This document shows, one piece after another, positions 1 through 6,283 of a DNA stretch of 6,283 bases. How positions within the stretch are numbered: position 1 is the first letter of the stretch; every line of letters starts with the position of its first letter. The position numbers and the translations under genes are program-made. The notes under the pieces were generated by a model. The model searched no databases. It saw only the letters and a program-made list of their open reading frames with translations, and was not told the origin of the DNA. The stretch comes from Sedimentisphaerales bacterium (lineage in GTDB: Bacteria > Planctomycetota > Phycisphaerae > Sedimentisphaerales > SG8-4). The stretch is taken from contig JAFGCA010000116.1 in assembly GCA_016932895.1 (NCBI GenBank), positions 1 through 6,283 on the forward strand, read 5' to 3'.

Positions 1-537
1 GTAGCCGAACCAGGTGAGGATTTCGTGCCAGGTCAGGGCGTTGAAGGCGAGATACTGGCCCAGTGGGATCGAGACTTCGCGTGCGATCCGCTCTTTTTCG
101 GCCGGGGAGAGATCGGCCCAGTTCGGCGGATAATCGACGGTTATGTAATAGCGCGAAGGCTCCCACAGTTTGAAGGAGAACTTGGGATCGCCTTTCTTCA
201 GCCTTGAGTGGGCCTTTTCGGCGAGATAAGCCGCCCAGTCCGCGGCTTTGCGTACGTGAGGGGTATCGATGTGCCCGCCCCGGCAGGTGTACAATATCCC
301 GTCCTTTTCCTTCCGGCCGCTAGCGTACCCGTGGGTGCCCAGGTGGTTGGGATCGGCCCACACGGTGCCCACCGATGCGGTGGCGTAGCACGACATGCGG
401 ATACGCGGGGAATGGACGCTGTCTTTGAAGCCCAGCAGGGCGGCGGGGTGGCTACATCCGGCCACGAGACTCATGAGCACGCCGGATAGCACGGCAACCA
501 GGTTCTTGACTTTGGAGGAGCGACAGTTTTCCTGCAT
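1..537 (-). CDS. Putative DUF4056-like lipoprotein, C-terminus beyond window edge
   Basis: The first 179 residues are visible and the reading frame runs open through the left edge. The start is well constrained: an in-frame TGA (540-538) directly precedes the ATG at 537-535, so no upstream start is possible. The N-terminus has a basic stretch (R6, K9, K11), a short hydrophobic segment and a lipobox V-A-G-C ending at Cys28, so a lipid-anchored exported protein is predicted. Further on are WADPNHLGTH (60-69), YTCRGGHIDTPHVRKAADW (83-101) and WHEILTWFG (170-178). From memory, these resemble conserved blocks of the uncharacterised DUF4056 family (RGGxID..HVR..ADW and HEI.TW). The biochemical role is unknown. 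The HE dipeptide alone is not enough to call a metalloenzyme. No strong Shine-Dalgarno precedes the ATG. The gene diverges from the hydrolases across the 588-bp gap, and no functional link to them can be shown. Confidence 0.8.
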   Translation of the reverse strand, partial: MQENCRSSKVKNLVAVLSGVLMSLVAGCSHPAALLGFKDSVHSPRIRMSCYATASVGTVWADPNHLGTHGYASGRKEKDGILYTCRGGHIDTPHVRKAADWAAYLAEKAHSRLKKGDPKFSFKLWEPSRYYITVDYPPNWADLSPAEKERIAREVSIPLGQYLAFNALTWHEILTWFGY

Positions 538-591
538 TCAGGGCATCCCATCATCCGACCAACAGGTGACCGGGATTTCCTATTCACGTGC

Positions 592-611
592 GCTCAGCGA
601 CGTCGCTGAGC
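592..611. repeat. Perfect 20-bp palindrome
   Basis: GCTCAGCGACGTCGCTGAGC is identical to its own reverse complement, with its centre between 601 and 602 and no spacer. It is nested inside an outer inverted repeat, CCGGGA (570-575) with TCCCGG (617-622), whose centre is offset by about 5 bases. It lies 55 bases upstream of the lipoprotein start and over 500 bases upstream of the first hydrolase. It could be an operator for a dimeric regulator, a hairpin in a 5' leader of the lipoprotein mRNA, or a cruciform-forming element. No T-tract follows on either strand, so a classical intrinsic terminator is unlikely. Confidence 0.75.
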
Positions 612-661
612 CTAATTCCCGGCAGATTAACAGACTTCGGGCTGCCGTTCAAGACTTTTGG

Positions 662-695
662 AGCCTATCCTCGTACGCACGCCGGCGGGTAGGCT
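662..695. repeat. Imperfect stem-loop, 9-bp stem and 16-base loop
   Basis: AGCCTATCC (662-670) pairs with GGGTAGGCT (687-695) over nine positions, one of them a T-G pair that would be G-U in RNA. The 16-base loop holds CGTACG and GCCGGC. Only a short TTT reading continues after the right arm and no gene ends nearby, so I do not call it a terminator. Its role is unknown. Confidence 0.45.
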
Positions 696-732
696 TTCCA
701 GGTGCAATGTTTGTGTTGGCCGGAGCGTCCTT

Positions 733-748
733 ACTGTGATATCATAGT
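733..748. repeat. 16-bp near-palindrome, possible operator-like dyad
   Basis: ACTGTGATATCATAGT is symmetric apart from one mismatched pair (736 with 745), around the core TGATATCA. It is an AT-rich dyad in an otherwise GC-rich stretch of the divergent gap, which fits a regulator binding site, but no regulator gene or second copy is visible to support this. Confidence 0.3.
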
Positions 749-764
749 CGCTGGCTTCAAGGAA

Positions 765-780
765 GCCGGCAAACGCCGGC
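765..780. repeat. Short hairpin, GCCGGC arms with 4-base loop
   Basis: GCCGGC (765-770), AAAC (771-774) and GCCGGC (775-780) can form a 6-bp GC-only hairpin with a tetraloop. The arms are also direct repeats because GCCGGC is itself a palindrome. It lies within the inverted-repeat-rich left half of the non-coding gap. Such short GC motifs arise easily in GC-rich DNA, so significance is uncertain. Confidence 0.35.
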
Positions 781-1112
781 ACGGCTCGCAAAGGGGGAGC
801 AGGCCGGGTCTCCGATACTGGTATGGTTTGGACGAACAGAATAACCGTGGACGCACTGGTCACGACTGCTGCTCGCTATGGCACCTCCCCAATCCGTCTC
901 TCGTCTGACTGGGCATCGACAGCCCACGGGGTGTTATGTCTGAGCAGGCGCGTATTTGCAGTCATGGTTGTCTGTTTTACACGAGGAGGACCGCTCACGA
1001 CCCACCAGGCATGTTCGATTTGTTAGCCGGCATTCTGACAAGACGTCATGTTGATAGAACCTGTATTTCAATCACGAGGTAGGCCCGCCATGGCGCGGAG
1101 GTCCGCGACCCC

Positions 1113-1120
1113 AAGGGAGG
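1113..1120 (+). promoter_or_regulatory. Ribosome binding site deciding the start of the first hydrolase
   Basis: AAGGGAGG ends five bases before the ATG at 1126 and is a strong Shine-Dalgarno match. It favours 1126 over the in-frame ATGs at 1048 and 1090. The chosen start also places a typical signal peptide exactly at the N-terminus, whereas the upstream starts would add 26 or 12 residues of non-hydrophobic, partly basic sequence in front of it. Confidence 0.8.
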
Positions 1121-1125
1121 TTGTC

Positions 1126-3696
1126 ATGAAGCAGAGAGTCTCCATCGTTGTGCTATCTGTCCTGTTGTTGTGCAGTCAGGCCCTTGGGCAGGGACAAGCC
1201 CCGGCCGTAAGCGCTTTCGAGCGGCAGGTCGTCCATGCCTGGCCCGTGCCGTTGGACCGTGTCCGACTGACCGGTGGGCCTCTCAAGGCGGCGCAAGACG
1301 TCACCGTCAAATATCTGCTCGAACTCGAACCCGACCGCATGATGGCGGGCTATCGCCTGCGGGCCGGCCTGGAGCCGAGGGCCGAGGGCTACGGCGGCTG
1401 GGATTCCGTCAACGGCAGGCAACTGACGGGCCATATCGCCGGGCACTACCTCTCCGCAATCAGTCTCATGTATGCCGCGACCGGCAACGAGGAGTTCAAG
1501 AAACGTGCCGACTATCTCGTCAAGGAGATGAAGGAAGTCCAGGACAAACAGGGGGACGGGTACCTGGGGGCGCTTCTGGGCAATCGGCCCGGCGCGCAGC
1601 GAGGCGGCGGAGCCCCCGGTCCCGAGAACCTGATGGACGGTAAGGAGCTGTTCGTCCGCCTGTCGCAAGGAGAGATTCGCTCCGGCGGGTTCGACCTCAA
1701 TGGCATGTGGTCACCCTGGTATACACTGCACAAGACCTACGCGGGCCTGCGCGATGCGTATCGTTTCACCGACAACAAAACCGCGCTGCAACTCGAGATC
1801 AAATTCGCCGCCTGGGCCGAGAAGGTTCTCGCGCCGCTGAGCGACGCCCAAATCCAGCAGATGCTCAACACCGAGTTCGGCGGCATGAACGAAGTCCTGG
1901 TGGACCTCTACGCCGATACGGGGGACAAACGCTGGCTGGACCTTTCCTACAAGTTCGAGCATCGCTCCTTCATCGAACCGCTCGAACATCATATCGACAA
2001 TCTCAACGGCAAGCATGGCAACACGCAGGTACCCAAGCTCATCGGCTCGGCCGACCGTTTCGGCTATACCGGCGCCGCTGGTGACATCATCGCGGCCGGT
2101 TTCTTCTGGGACCGTGTCGTGCAGCATCACACCTTCGCCACCGGCGGTCACGGCCAGGGCGAATACTTCCACGAGGCCGATCATCTCGACGCGATCAAGG
2201 ATGGGCGCACGTGCGAGTCGTGCAACGTCTACAACATGCTCAAGCTGACCCGCCGGCTCTTCGAATTCGAGCCTGACGCCCACTACGCCGACTTCCTGGA
2301 GCGGGCGCTGTTCAACCACATTCTCGCTTCGATCGACCCCAACGACGGCCGGACCTGCTACATGGTGCCGGTGGGCCAGGGCGTGGAGCATGAGTACCAG
2401 GACATGTTCGGCGGCTTCACCTGTTGTGTAGGGACCGGCATGGAGAGTCACGCTTTGCACGCCGACGGGATCTACTACGAAACCGGCGACAAGGTGTGGG
2501 TGAATATCTACGCTCCCTCGGCCGCCGACTGCACTGTAGCGGGTGTGAAGGTGGCGATGGACACGGACTTTCCTGAAGGCGAATCGGCCACGATCAAGCT
2601 GACCGTTTCGTCGCCCAAGGAACTGACGCTGGCCCTGCGCAAACCCTATTGGGCAGGCGACGGCTTCTCGGTCAAGGTCAACGGCGAGGTGGTGCCGGCT
2701 GACGTCGTCGATCCCTATCGCAACGTCCCCGGCTCGGGCCGCGCGATGGGTCTCCGCCGCGGTGGGGGCCCCGAGCAAGCCCGCCGGCCGCAAGCTCCGC
2801 AGGGGCCAAGCTCCTTCGTCGAACTCAAACGAACGTGGAAGACGGGCGACACCATTGAGGTGACTCTGCCCAAGACGCTCTACACCGAGCCGACGTCTGA
2901 CAATCCGCACGTCGCGGCGATCATGTGGGGTCCGCTCGTCATGGCCGGTGACATCGGCCCGGAATCACGGGGAGGCCGCCGGGGCCGGGGCGCCGAGATG
3001 GACAGGCCCACGGTGCCGGTATTCGTCGCGGCCGATCAGGAGGTGTCGGAGTGGCTCAAACCGGTTGCCGGTCAGCCTGGTATGTTCCGCAGTGCCGGGG
3101 TCGGCCGGGACAATCTGGGCGCCGGTCGCCAAATTGACGCGGTCCTGGTGCCGTTCTATCGCCTGCACAATCGGCTCTACGCAATCTACTGGGACCTCTT
3201 CACGCAGGACGAATGGGAGCAGAAGAAGGCCGAGTATGCGGCCGAGCAGGAACGGCAGCGCAAGCTCCGGGCCGCGACGGTGGCCTTCGCCCAGCCCGGC
3301 GAGATGCAGCCCGAACGTGATTACAACTTCCAGATCGGCGACGAGAACGCCCGACCCGCCCGCGCCGAGGGCCGGCCCGGACGTTCCACCCGAAGCTGGT
3401 TCTCCTTCGATCTGCCGGTGGATGCGGCGCATCCGATGAAGCTGGTCGTGACCTATTACAGCATGGAACGCCGCCGAGATCCGGCCAGCTTCGAGATTCA
3501 GGTCGAGGGCCGGCGCGTTAGCCAACAGCAGCTCGAAAGCAGCGAACCCGCCCGGTTCTTCGACGTCGAGTACGCGATACCCGCCGATCTGATCCAGGGC
3601 AAACAGAAAGTGACCGTGCGTTTCCAGGCCGACGAGGGCGGTTCCGTCGCCGGCGTCTATGGCATTCGCATGATTCGCGCCGATGCCGAGTTGTAG
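1126..3696 (+). CDS. Exported GH127/GH146-clan beta-L-arabinofuranosidase-like hydrolase
   Basis: This is a complete 856-residue protein. A signal peptide covers residues 1-21 (MKQR, hydrophobic core, likely cleavage after ALG). The catalytic (alpha/alpha)6-barrel domain follows, with family blocks WDSVNGRQLTGHIAGHYLSA and CNVYNMLKLTRRLF. By comparison with Bifidobacterium HypBA1, the zinc ligands should be E364, C366, C433 and C434, with C433 (FTCCVGTGM) as the cysteine nucleophile and E346 (GEYF) as candidate acid/base. A beta-sandwich follows, then a DUF4986-like block (PFYRLHNRLYAIYWD, 676-690), a charged linker (691-717) and a DUF6805-like domain (about 719-853). This layout resembles GH146 enzymes of Bacteroidetes more than HypBA1; that subfamily call is from memory. 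The expected reaction is release of terminal beta-L-arabinofuranose outside the cytoplasm. Gly/Arg/Pro-rich inserts sit at 153-168, 535-563 and 612-625. Substrate is unproven; the family assignment is firm. Confidence 0.93.
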   Translation: MKQRVSIVVLSVLLLCSQALGQGQAPAVSAFERQVVHAWPVPLDRVRLTGGPLKAAQDVTVKYLLELEPDRMMAGYRLRAGLEPRAEGYGGWDSVNGRQLTGHIAGHYLSAISLMYAATGNEEFKKRADYLVKEMKEVQDKQGDGYLGALLGNRPGAQRGGGAPGPENLMDGKELFVRLSQGEIRSGGFDLNGMWSPWYTLHKTYAGLRDAYRFTDNKTALQLEIKFAAWAEKVLAPLSDAQIQQMLNTEFGGMNEVLVDLYADTGDKRWLDLSYKFEHRSFIEPLEHHIDNLNGKHGNTQVPKLIGSADRFGYTGAAGDIIAAGFFWDRVVQHHTFATGGHGQGEYFHEADHLDAIKDGRTCESCNVYNMLKLTRRLFEFEPDAHYADFLERALFNHILASIDPNDGRTCYMVPVGQGVEHEYQDMFGGFTCCVGTGMESHALHADGIYYETGDKVWVNIYAPSAADCTVAGVKVAMDTDFPEGESATIKLTVSSPKELTLALRKPYWAGDGFSVKVNGEVVPADVVDPYRNVPGSGRAMGLRRGGGPEQARRPQAPQGPSSFVELKRTWKTGDTIEVTLPKTLYTEPTSDNPHVAAIMWGPLVMAGDIGPESRGGRRGRGAEMDRPTVPVFVAADQEVSEWLKPVAGQPGMFRSAGVGRDNLGAGRQIDAVLVPFYRLHNRLYAIYWDLFTQDEWEQKKAEYAAEQERQRKLRAATVAFAQPGEMQPERDYNFQIGDENARPARAEGRPGRSTRSWFSFDLPVDAAHPMKLVVTYYSMERRRDPASFEIQVEGRRVSQQQLESSEPARFFDVEYAIPADLIQGKQKVTVRFQADEGGSVAGVYGIRMIRADAEL

Positions 3697-3732
3697 AGCT
3701 CAAATACGTGCGTTGCGAAGTGTGTATTCATC

Positions 3733-3744
3733 AAGGAAAAGGGG
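3733..3744 (+). promoter_or_regulatory. Ribosome binding site of the second hydrolase
   Basis: The purine-rich AAGGAAAAGGGG ends seven bases before the ATG at 3752. It lies in the 55-bp spacer (3697-3751) after the stop of the first hydrolase. That spacer contains no hairpin plus T-tract, so read-through from the upstream gene is expected and the two genes probably form one transcript. The last bases before both hydrolase starts share the string TTGTCATGA. Confidence 0.7.
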
Positions 3745-3751
3745 ATTTGTC

Positions 3752-6283
3752 ATGAGAAGAAGATTGTCGTTACGCTTGCTGCTGGTACTTGCCGCCAGTG
3801 TAGCTATGGCTCTGGCCGGCATGGCTTCAGCACAAGGAAACGCCGCCGCAGGAGGCTTCAGGCGGGGAGGATTTACTGCCCCGGAGGTTCCCGAGGGGGT
3901 CAATCTGGCGGTTGTCGCCGTACCGTCCAGTTCGTCTGTCTCCGGAGACACGACGCTCGGGGCCCTCAACGACGGCACCAACCCGAGGAGTTCGCGCAAC
4001 AGCCCCGGCGGGACCTATGGCAATTGGCCTTCCAGGGGCACGCAATGGGTGCAGTACGATTGGAGTCAGCCCATCAGTACGAACAAGGTCGCCGTGTTCT
4101 GGTGGGATGACCAGCAAGGTGTGCGTCTGCCCAGTGCTTCGCGGTTGCTTTACTGGGACGGCAATGCCTTCGTTCCCGTCAAGAACGCCTCCGGCTTAGG
4201 TGTGGAAGGCAATCAGTACAACATTACCACCTTCGATGAAGTCACGACGTCCAGGTTGCGGCTTGAGATCGATTCGGATGGCACCAATTCGACCGGTATC
4301 CTGGAATGGAGGGTCTACGACACCGGCAAGTCTCCCAACTTCCCGCCGTCCGTCGAAGTCGGTATCGATCGCGTCGTCATGGTGGGCGGCAAGACGTATC
4401 TCAGCGGCGCCGTCAAGATGCTCAAGCCCGACGCCCCCAGCGCCACCCTGGCCTGGAGCAAGGCTTCCGGCCCGGGCCCGGTGACCTTCGAGAACGCCAA
4501 CGCAGCGGAGACCACCGCGATCTTCTCGGTTCCGGGCGACTATATTCTGAGACTGACGGCCGGCGAGGGTCAGTTGACCAACTCGGCCACGCTGAAGGTC
4601 AAGGCCGAAACACCACCTCCGGCCGACCGGCTCGACGTGGTCTACACCAAGAGCTACAAGATCGACAATCCGCTCTGGAACTCGCGGGCCAAGGCGCTGA
4701 TCGTCAACTGGATTCCTCATTGTATCGACCAGATCAACGACCCGAACCTGCGCGAGGGCGGCATCAACAACTTCCTCGACGCCGCCATGGCGATGAAGGG
4801 CGAGGAACTTCCCGAAGGTCACGGCCACCGGGGCTACGTCTTCTCCAATGCCTGGGTCCATCAGACAGTCGAGTCCATGTGCATCGCGCTGATGATCGAT
4901 CCGCAGGGTGATCCGGAGATTATCAAGGCTCACGAGTTGTTCAAGAAGACCCTGGAAGACTGGATCCCGAAGATTCTGGGTGCCCAGGAACCGGACGGCT
5001 ACCTGCAGACGGCCTTTACGGTACGCCGCGTCAGCCAGGGCGGTCGTCGAGGCGGGGCGGCATCCGCCTATCGTTATGACAATGGCCCGTTCGAGCGCTG
5101 GTCGCCGCGCCGCCGGGGCGATCATGAAGGCTACGTGGCCGGCTACTTCCTCGAATCGGCCATCAACCACTACACCCTGACCAACGGCACCGACAAGCGT
5201 CTCTACAACGCGGCCAAGAAACTGGCCGACTGCTGGGTCGCCAATCTCGGGCCGGACAAGAAGGAATGGTACGACGGTCACCAGGAGATGGAGCAGGCCC
5301 TCGTCCGTTTCGGCCGGTTCGTCAACGACATGGAAGGCCCCGGCAGCCACGGTGACAGCTACGTCCAACTGGCCAAGTTCCTCCTGGACTGCCGTAACGA
5401 CGGCAGCGAATACGACCAGAGCCACGTGCCGGTGCAGCAGCAGTACGAAGCGGTGGGCCACGCGGTGCGCGCGACCTACAACTACTCGGGCATGGCCGAC
5501 GTTGCTGCCGAGACGCACGACAGGGACTACCAGAGCGCCGTCATGAGTCTCTGGGACAACATCGTCAATAAGAAGTACTACGTCACCGGCGGCATCGGCA
5601 GCGGCGAAACCTCCGAAGGGTTCGGACCCAACTACTCGCTGCGTAACGGCGCCTACTGCGAATCCTGCTCGACCTGTGGCCTGATCTTCTTCCAGTACAA
5701 GATGAACCTCGCCTATCACGACGCCAAGTACGCCGACTTGTATGAAGAGTCGATGTACAACGCGCTGCTCGGTTCCATCGATCTGGAAGGCCACAACTTC
5801 TATTACACGAACCCGCTGGATTCGAGCGGCTTCCGCTACGCTTGGCATAACTGCCCCTGCTGCGTGGGCAACATTCCGCGCACGCTGCTGATGATTCCGA
5901 CCTGGACCTATGTAAAGGACGACAACGGCATCTACGTCAACCTCTTCATCGGCAGTACGATCAACGTGGAGAAGGTGGCCGGCACCAACGTCCAGATGGT
6001 CCAGAAGACCGATTACCCCTGGAGCGGCAAGGTCTCGATCACCGTCAATCCCGAGACGCCCAAGCGTTTCACGGTCTACATCCGCATGCCGAATCGCACG
6101 ACCAGCGAGCTTTACGCGAATACGCCGGAGGTCAGCGGCATCGAGTCGATCTCGATGAACCCCTCGTCGACGCCCACGACTTTCACGGTCGAGAAGGGCT
6201 ACGCCGGGATCACCCGCGACTGGAAGGCAGGCGACACCATCGACCTGGTCCTGCCGATGGAAATCCAGCGTATCAAGGCGGAC
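3752..6283 (+). CDS. Exported multidomain GH127-like beta-L-arabinofuranosidase, C-terminus beyond window edge
   Basis: The frame is open from the ATG at 3752 to the right edge, giving 844 residues with no stop. Residues 1-27 are a signal peptide (MRRRLSLR, long hydrophobic core, cleavage expected after ASA). A short Gly/Arg-rich linker (34-41) leads to a discoidin (F5/8 type C)-like beta-sandwich at about 50-192 (TQWVQYDWSQP, VFWWDD, LEWRVYD), probably carbohydrate binding. A PKD/Ig-like domain spans about 198-285 (WSKASGPGPVTFENANA). The GH127 catalytic domain runs from about 295 to the edge. Predicted zinc ligands are E637, C639, C703 and C704, with C703 (HNCPCCVGN) as nucleophile and E622 (SEGFG, after VTGGIGSG) as candidate acid/base, by analogy with HypBA1. 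The ending at KAD lies in the beta-sandwich after the barrel, so part of that and any anchor are missing. Likely role: extracellular removal of beta-L-arabinofuranose or a related sugar. Exact specificity is unknown. Confidence 0.92.
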   Translation, partial: MRRRLSLRLLLVLAASVAMALAGMASAQGNAAAGGFRRGGFTAPEVPEGVNLAVVAVPSSSSVSGDTTLGALNDGTNPRSSRNSPGGTYGNWPSRGTQWVQYDWSQPISTNKVAVFWWDDQQGVRLPSASRLLYWDGNAFVPVKNASGLGVEGNQYNITTFDEVTTSRLRLEIDSDGTNSTGILEWRVYDTGKSPNFPPSVEVGIDRVVMVGGKTYLSGAVKMLKPDAPSATLAWSKASGPGPVTFENANAAETTAIFSVPGDYILRLTAGEGQLTNSATLKVKAETPPPADRLDVVYTKSYKIDNPLWNSRAKALIVNWIPHCIDQINDPNLREGGINNFLDAAMAMKGEELPEGHGHRGYVFSNAWVHQTVESMCIALMIDPQGDPEIIKAHELFKKTLEDWIPKILGAQEPDGYLQTAFTVRRVSQGGRRGGAASAYRYDNGPFERWSPRRRGDHEGYVAGYFLESAINHYTLTNGTDKRLYNAAKKLADCWVANLGPDKKEWYDGHQEMEQALVRFGRFVNDMEGPGSHGDSYVQLAKFLLDCRNDGSEYDQSHVPVQQQYEAVGHAVRATYNYSGMADVAAETHDRDYQSAVMSLWDNIVNKKYYVTGGIGSGETSEGFGPNYSLRNGAYCESCSTCGLIFFQYKMNLAYHDAKYADLYEESMYNALLGSIDLEGHNFYYTNPLDSSGFRYAWHNCPCCVGNIPRTLLMIPTWTYVKDDNGIYVNLFIGSTINVEKVAGTNVQMVQKTDYPWSGKVSITVNPETPKRFTVYIRMPNRTTSELYANTPEVSGIESISMNPSSTPTTFTVEKGYAGITRDWKAGDTIDLVLPMEIQRIKAD

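Larger units (their letters stand above)
538..1125. other. Long non-coding gap between divergent genes
   Basis: These 588 bases contain no gene I can support. The open frames here are short (under about 80 codons), lack convincing ribosome sites, and translate to sequences without recognisable motifs. The gap lies between the 5' ends of the minus-strand lipoprotein gene and the plus-strand hydrolase genes, so promoters for both should sit here. I could not identify a convincing -35/-10 pair. The left half is rich in inverted repeats (592-611, 662-695, 733-748, 765-780). The right half, about 800-1110, shows no strong structure by eye. Base composition looks less GC-biased than in the flanking genes. 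A decayed gene or a small RNA cannot be excluded. Confidence 0.7.

Noticed and set aside
25..489. Plus-strand open frames over the left edge
   Set aside because: They overlap the minus-strand lipoprotein gene, which has a lipobox and conserved blocks. The plus-strand translations show none.
662..697. Intrinsic terminator
   Set aside because: The 16-base loop is long, only three T residues follow, and no gene ends nearby on either strand.
627..863. 78-codon minus-strand open frame in the gap
   Set aside because: No convincing ribosome site or family resemblance, and it runs through the inverted repeats at 662-695 and 765-780, so it is more likely chance.
823..1026. 67-codon plus-strand open frame in the gap
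   Set aside because: No convincing Shine-Dalgarno, irregular codon use unlike the neighbours, and no recognisable motif.
1035..1063. Sigma-70-like promoter around CTGACA/TTGATA
   Set aside because: The -35-like strings have no acceptable -10 element at 16-18 bp spacing, so a promoter could not be supported.
1048..1125. Upstream in-frame ATGs (1048 and 1090) as the start of the first hydrolase
   Set aside because: They would put non-hydrophobic residues before the signal peptide, while the ATG at 1126 has a strong AAGGGAGG five bases upstream. The ATG at 1090 has only a weak GAGG at longer spacing.
1711..2910. 399-codon open frame on the minus strand
   Set aside because: It is antisense to the catalytic domain of the first hydrolase, with no recognisable motif and a composition typical of a shadow frame.
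4196..5848. 550-codon open frame on the minus strand
   Set aside because: It lies entirely antisense to the second hydrolase, whose frame has clear catalytic motifs. Strong G/C third-position bias leaves antisense frames free of stops, and its translation is a Val/Gly/Arg-rich sequence without domain motifs.

Overview
The window is GC-rich bacterial DNA. It holds the start of a putative lipoprotein gene on the minus strand, a long non-coding gap, and two consecutive plus-strand genes for secreted glycoside hydrolases of the zinc/cysteine-dependent beta-L-arabinofuranosidase clan (GH127/GH146, formerly DUF1680). The second hydrolase runs off the right edge. Codon style, secreted multidomain hydrolases and arginine/glycine-rich inserts in exported enzymes suggest a polysaccharide-degrading member of the Planctomycetota or a related PVC lineage. 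That assignment is an inference, because no rRNA or other phylogenetic marker is present.

Layout. Positions 1-537 (minus) encode the first 179 residues of a predicted lipoprotein resembling the DUF4056 family; its C-terminus lies beyond the left edge. Positions 538-1125 contain no convincing gene but several inverted repeats, including a perfect 20-bp palindrome. This gap separates the divergent lipoprotein gene from the hydrolase genes, so it should carry promoters for both directions. Positions 1126-3696 (plus) encode a complete 856-residue exported hydrolase with a catalytic domain and two C-terminal accessory regions resembling DUF4986 and DUF6805. Positions 3752-6283 (plus) encode at least 844 residues of a second exported hydrolase: signal peptide, discoidin-like beta-sandwich domain, PKD/Ig-like domain, then a GH127 domain.

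How the genes may work together. The hydrolases are 55 bp apart with no terminator between them, and each start has a Shine-Dalgarno-like sequence, so co-transcription is likely. Both keep the Glu-x-Cys and Cys-Cys zinc/nucleophile motifs of the clan but differ strongly in architecture. They probably remove terminal beta-L-arabinofuranose or a related sugar from different linkages or substrates of plant- or algal-type glycans, outside the cytoplasm. No transporter, regulator or SusCD-like pair is visible. The lipoprotein has no demonstrated link to glycan use. I found no RNA gene, mobile element or CRISPR array, and no clearly undescribed system. The most unusual points are the RGG-type inserts, the abrupt codon-use change inside the second hydrolase, and the cluster of inverted repeats in the gap.
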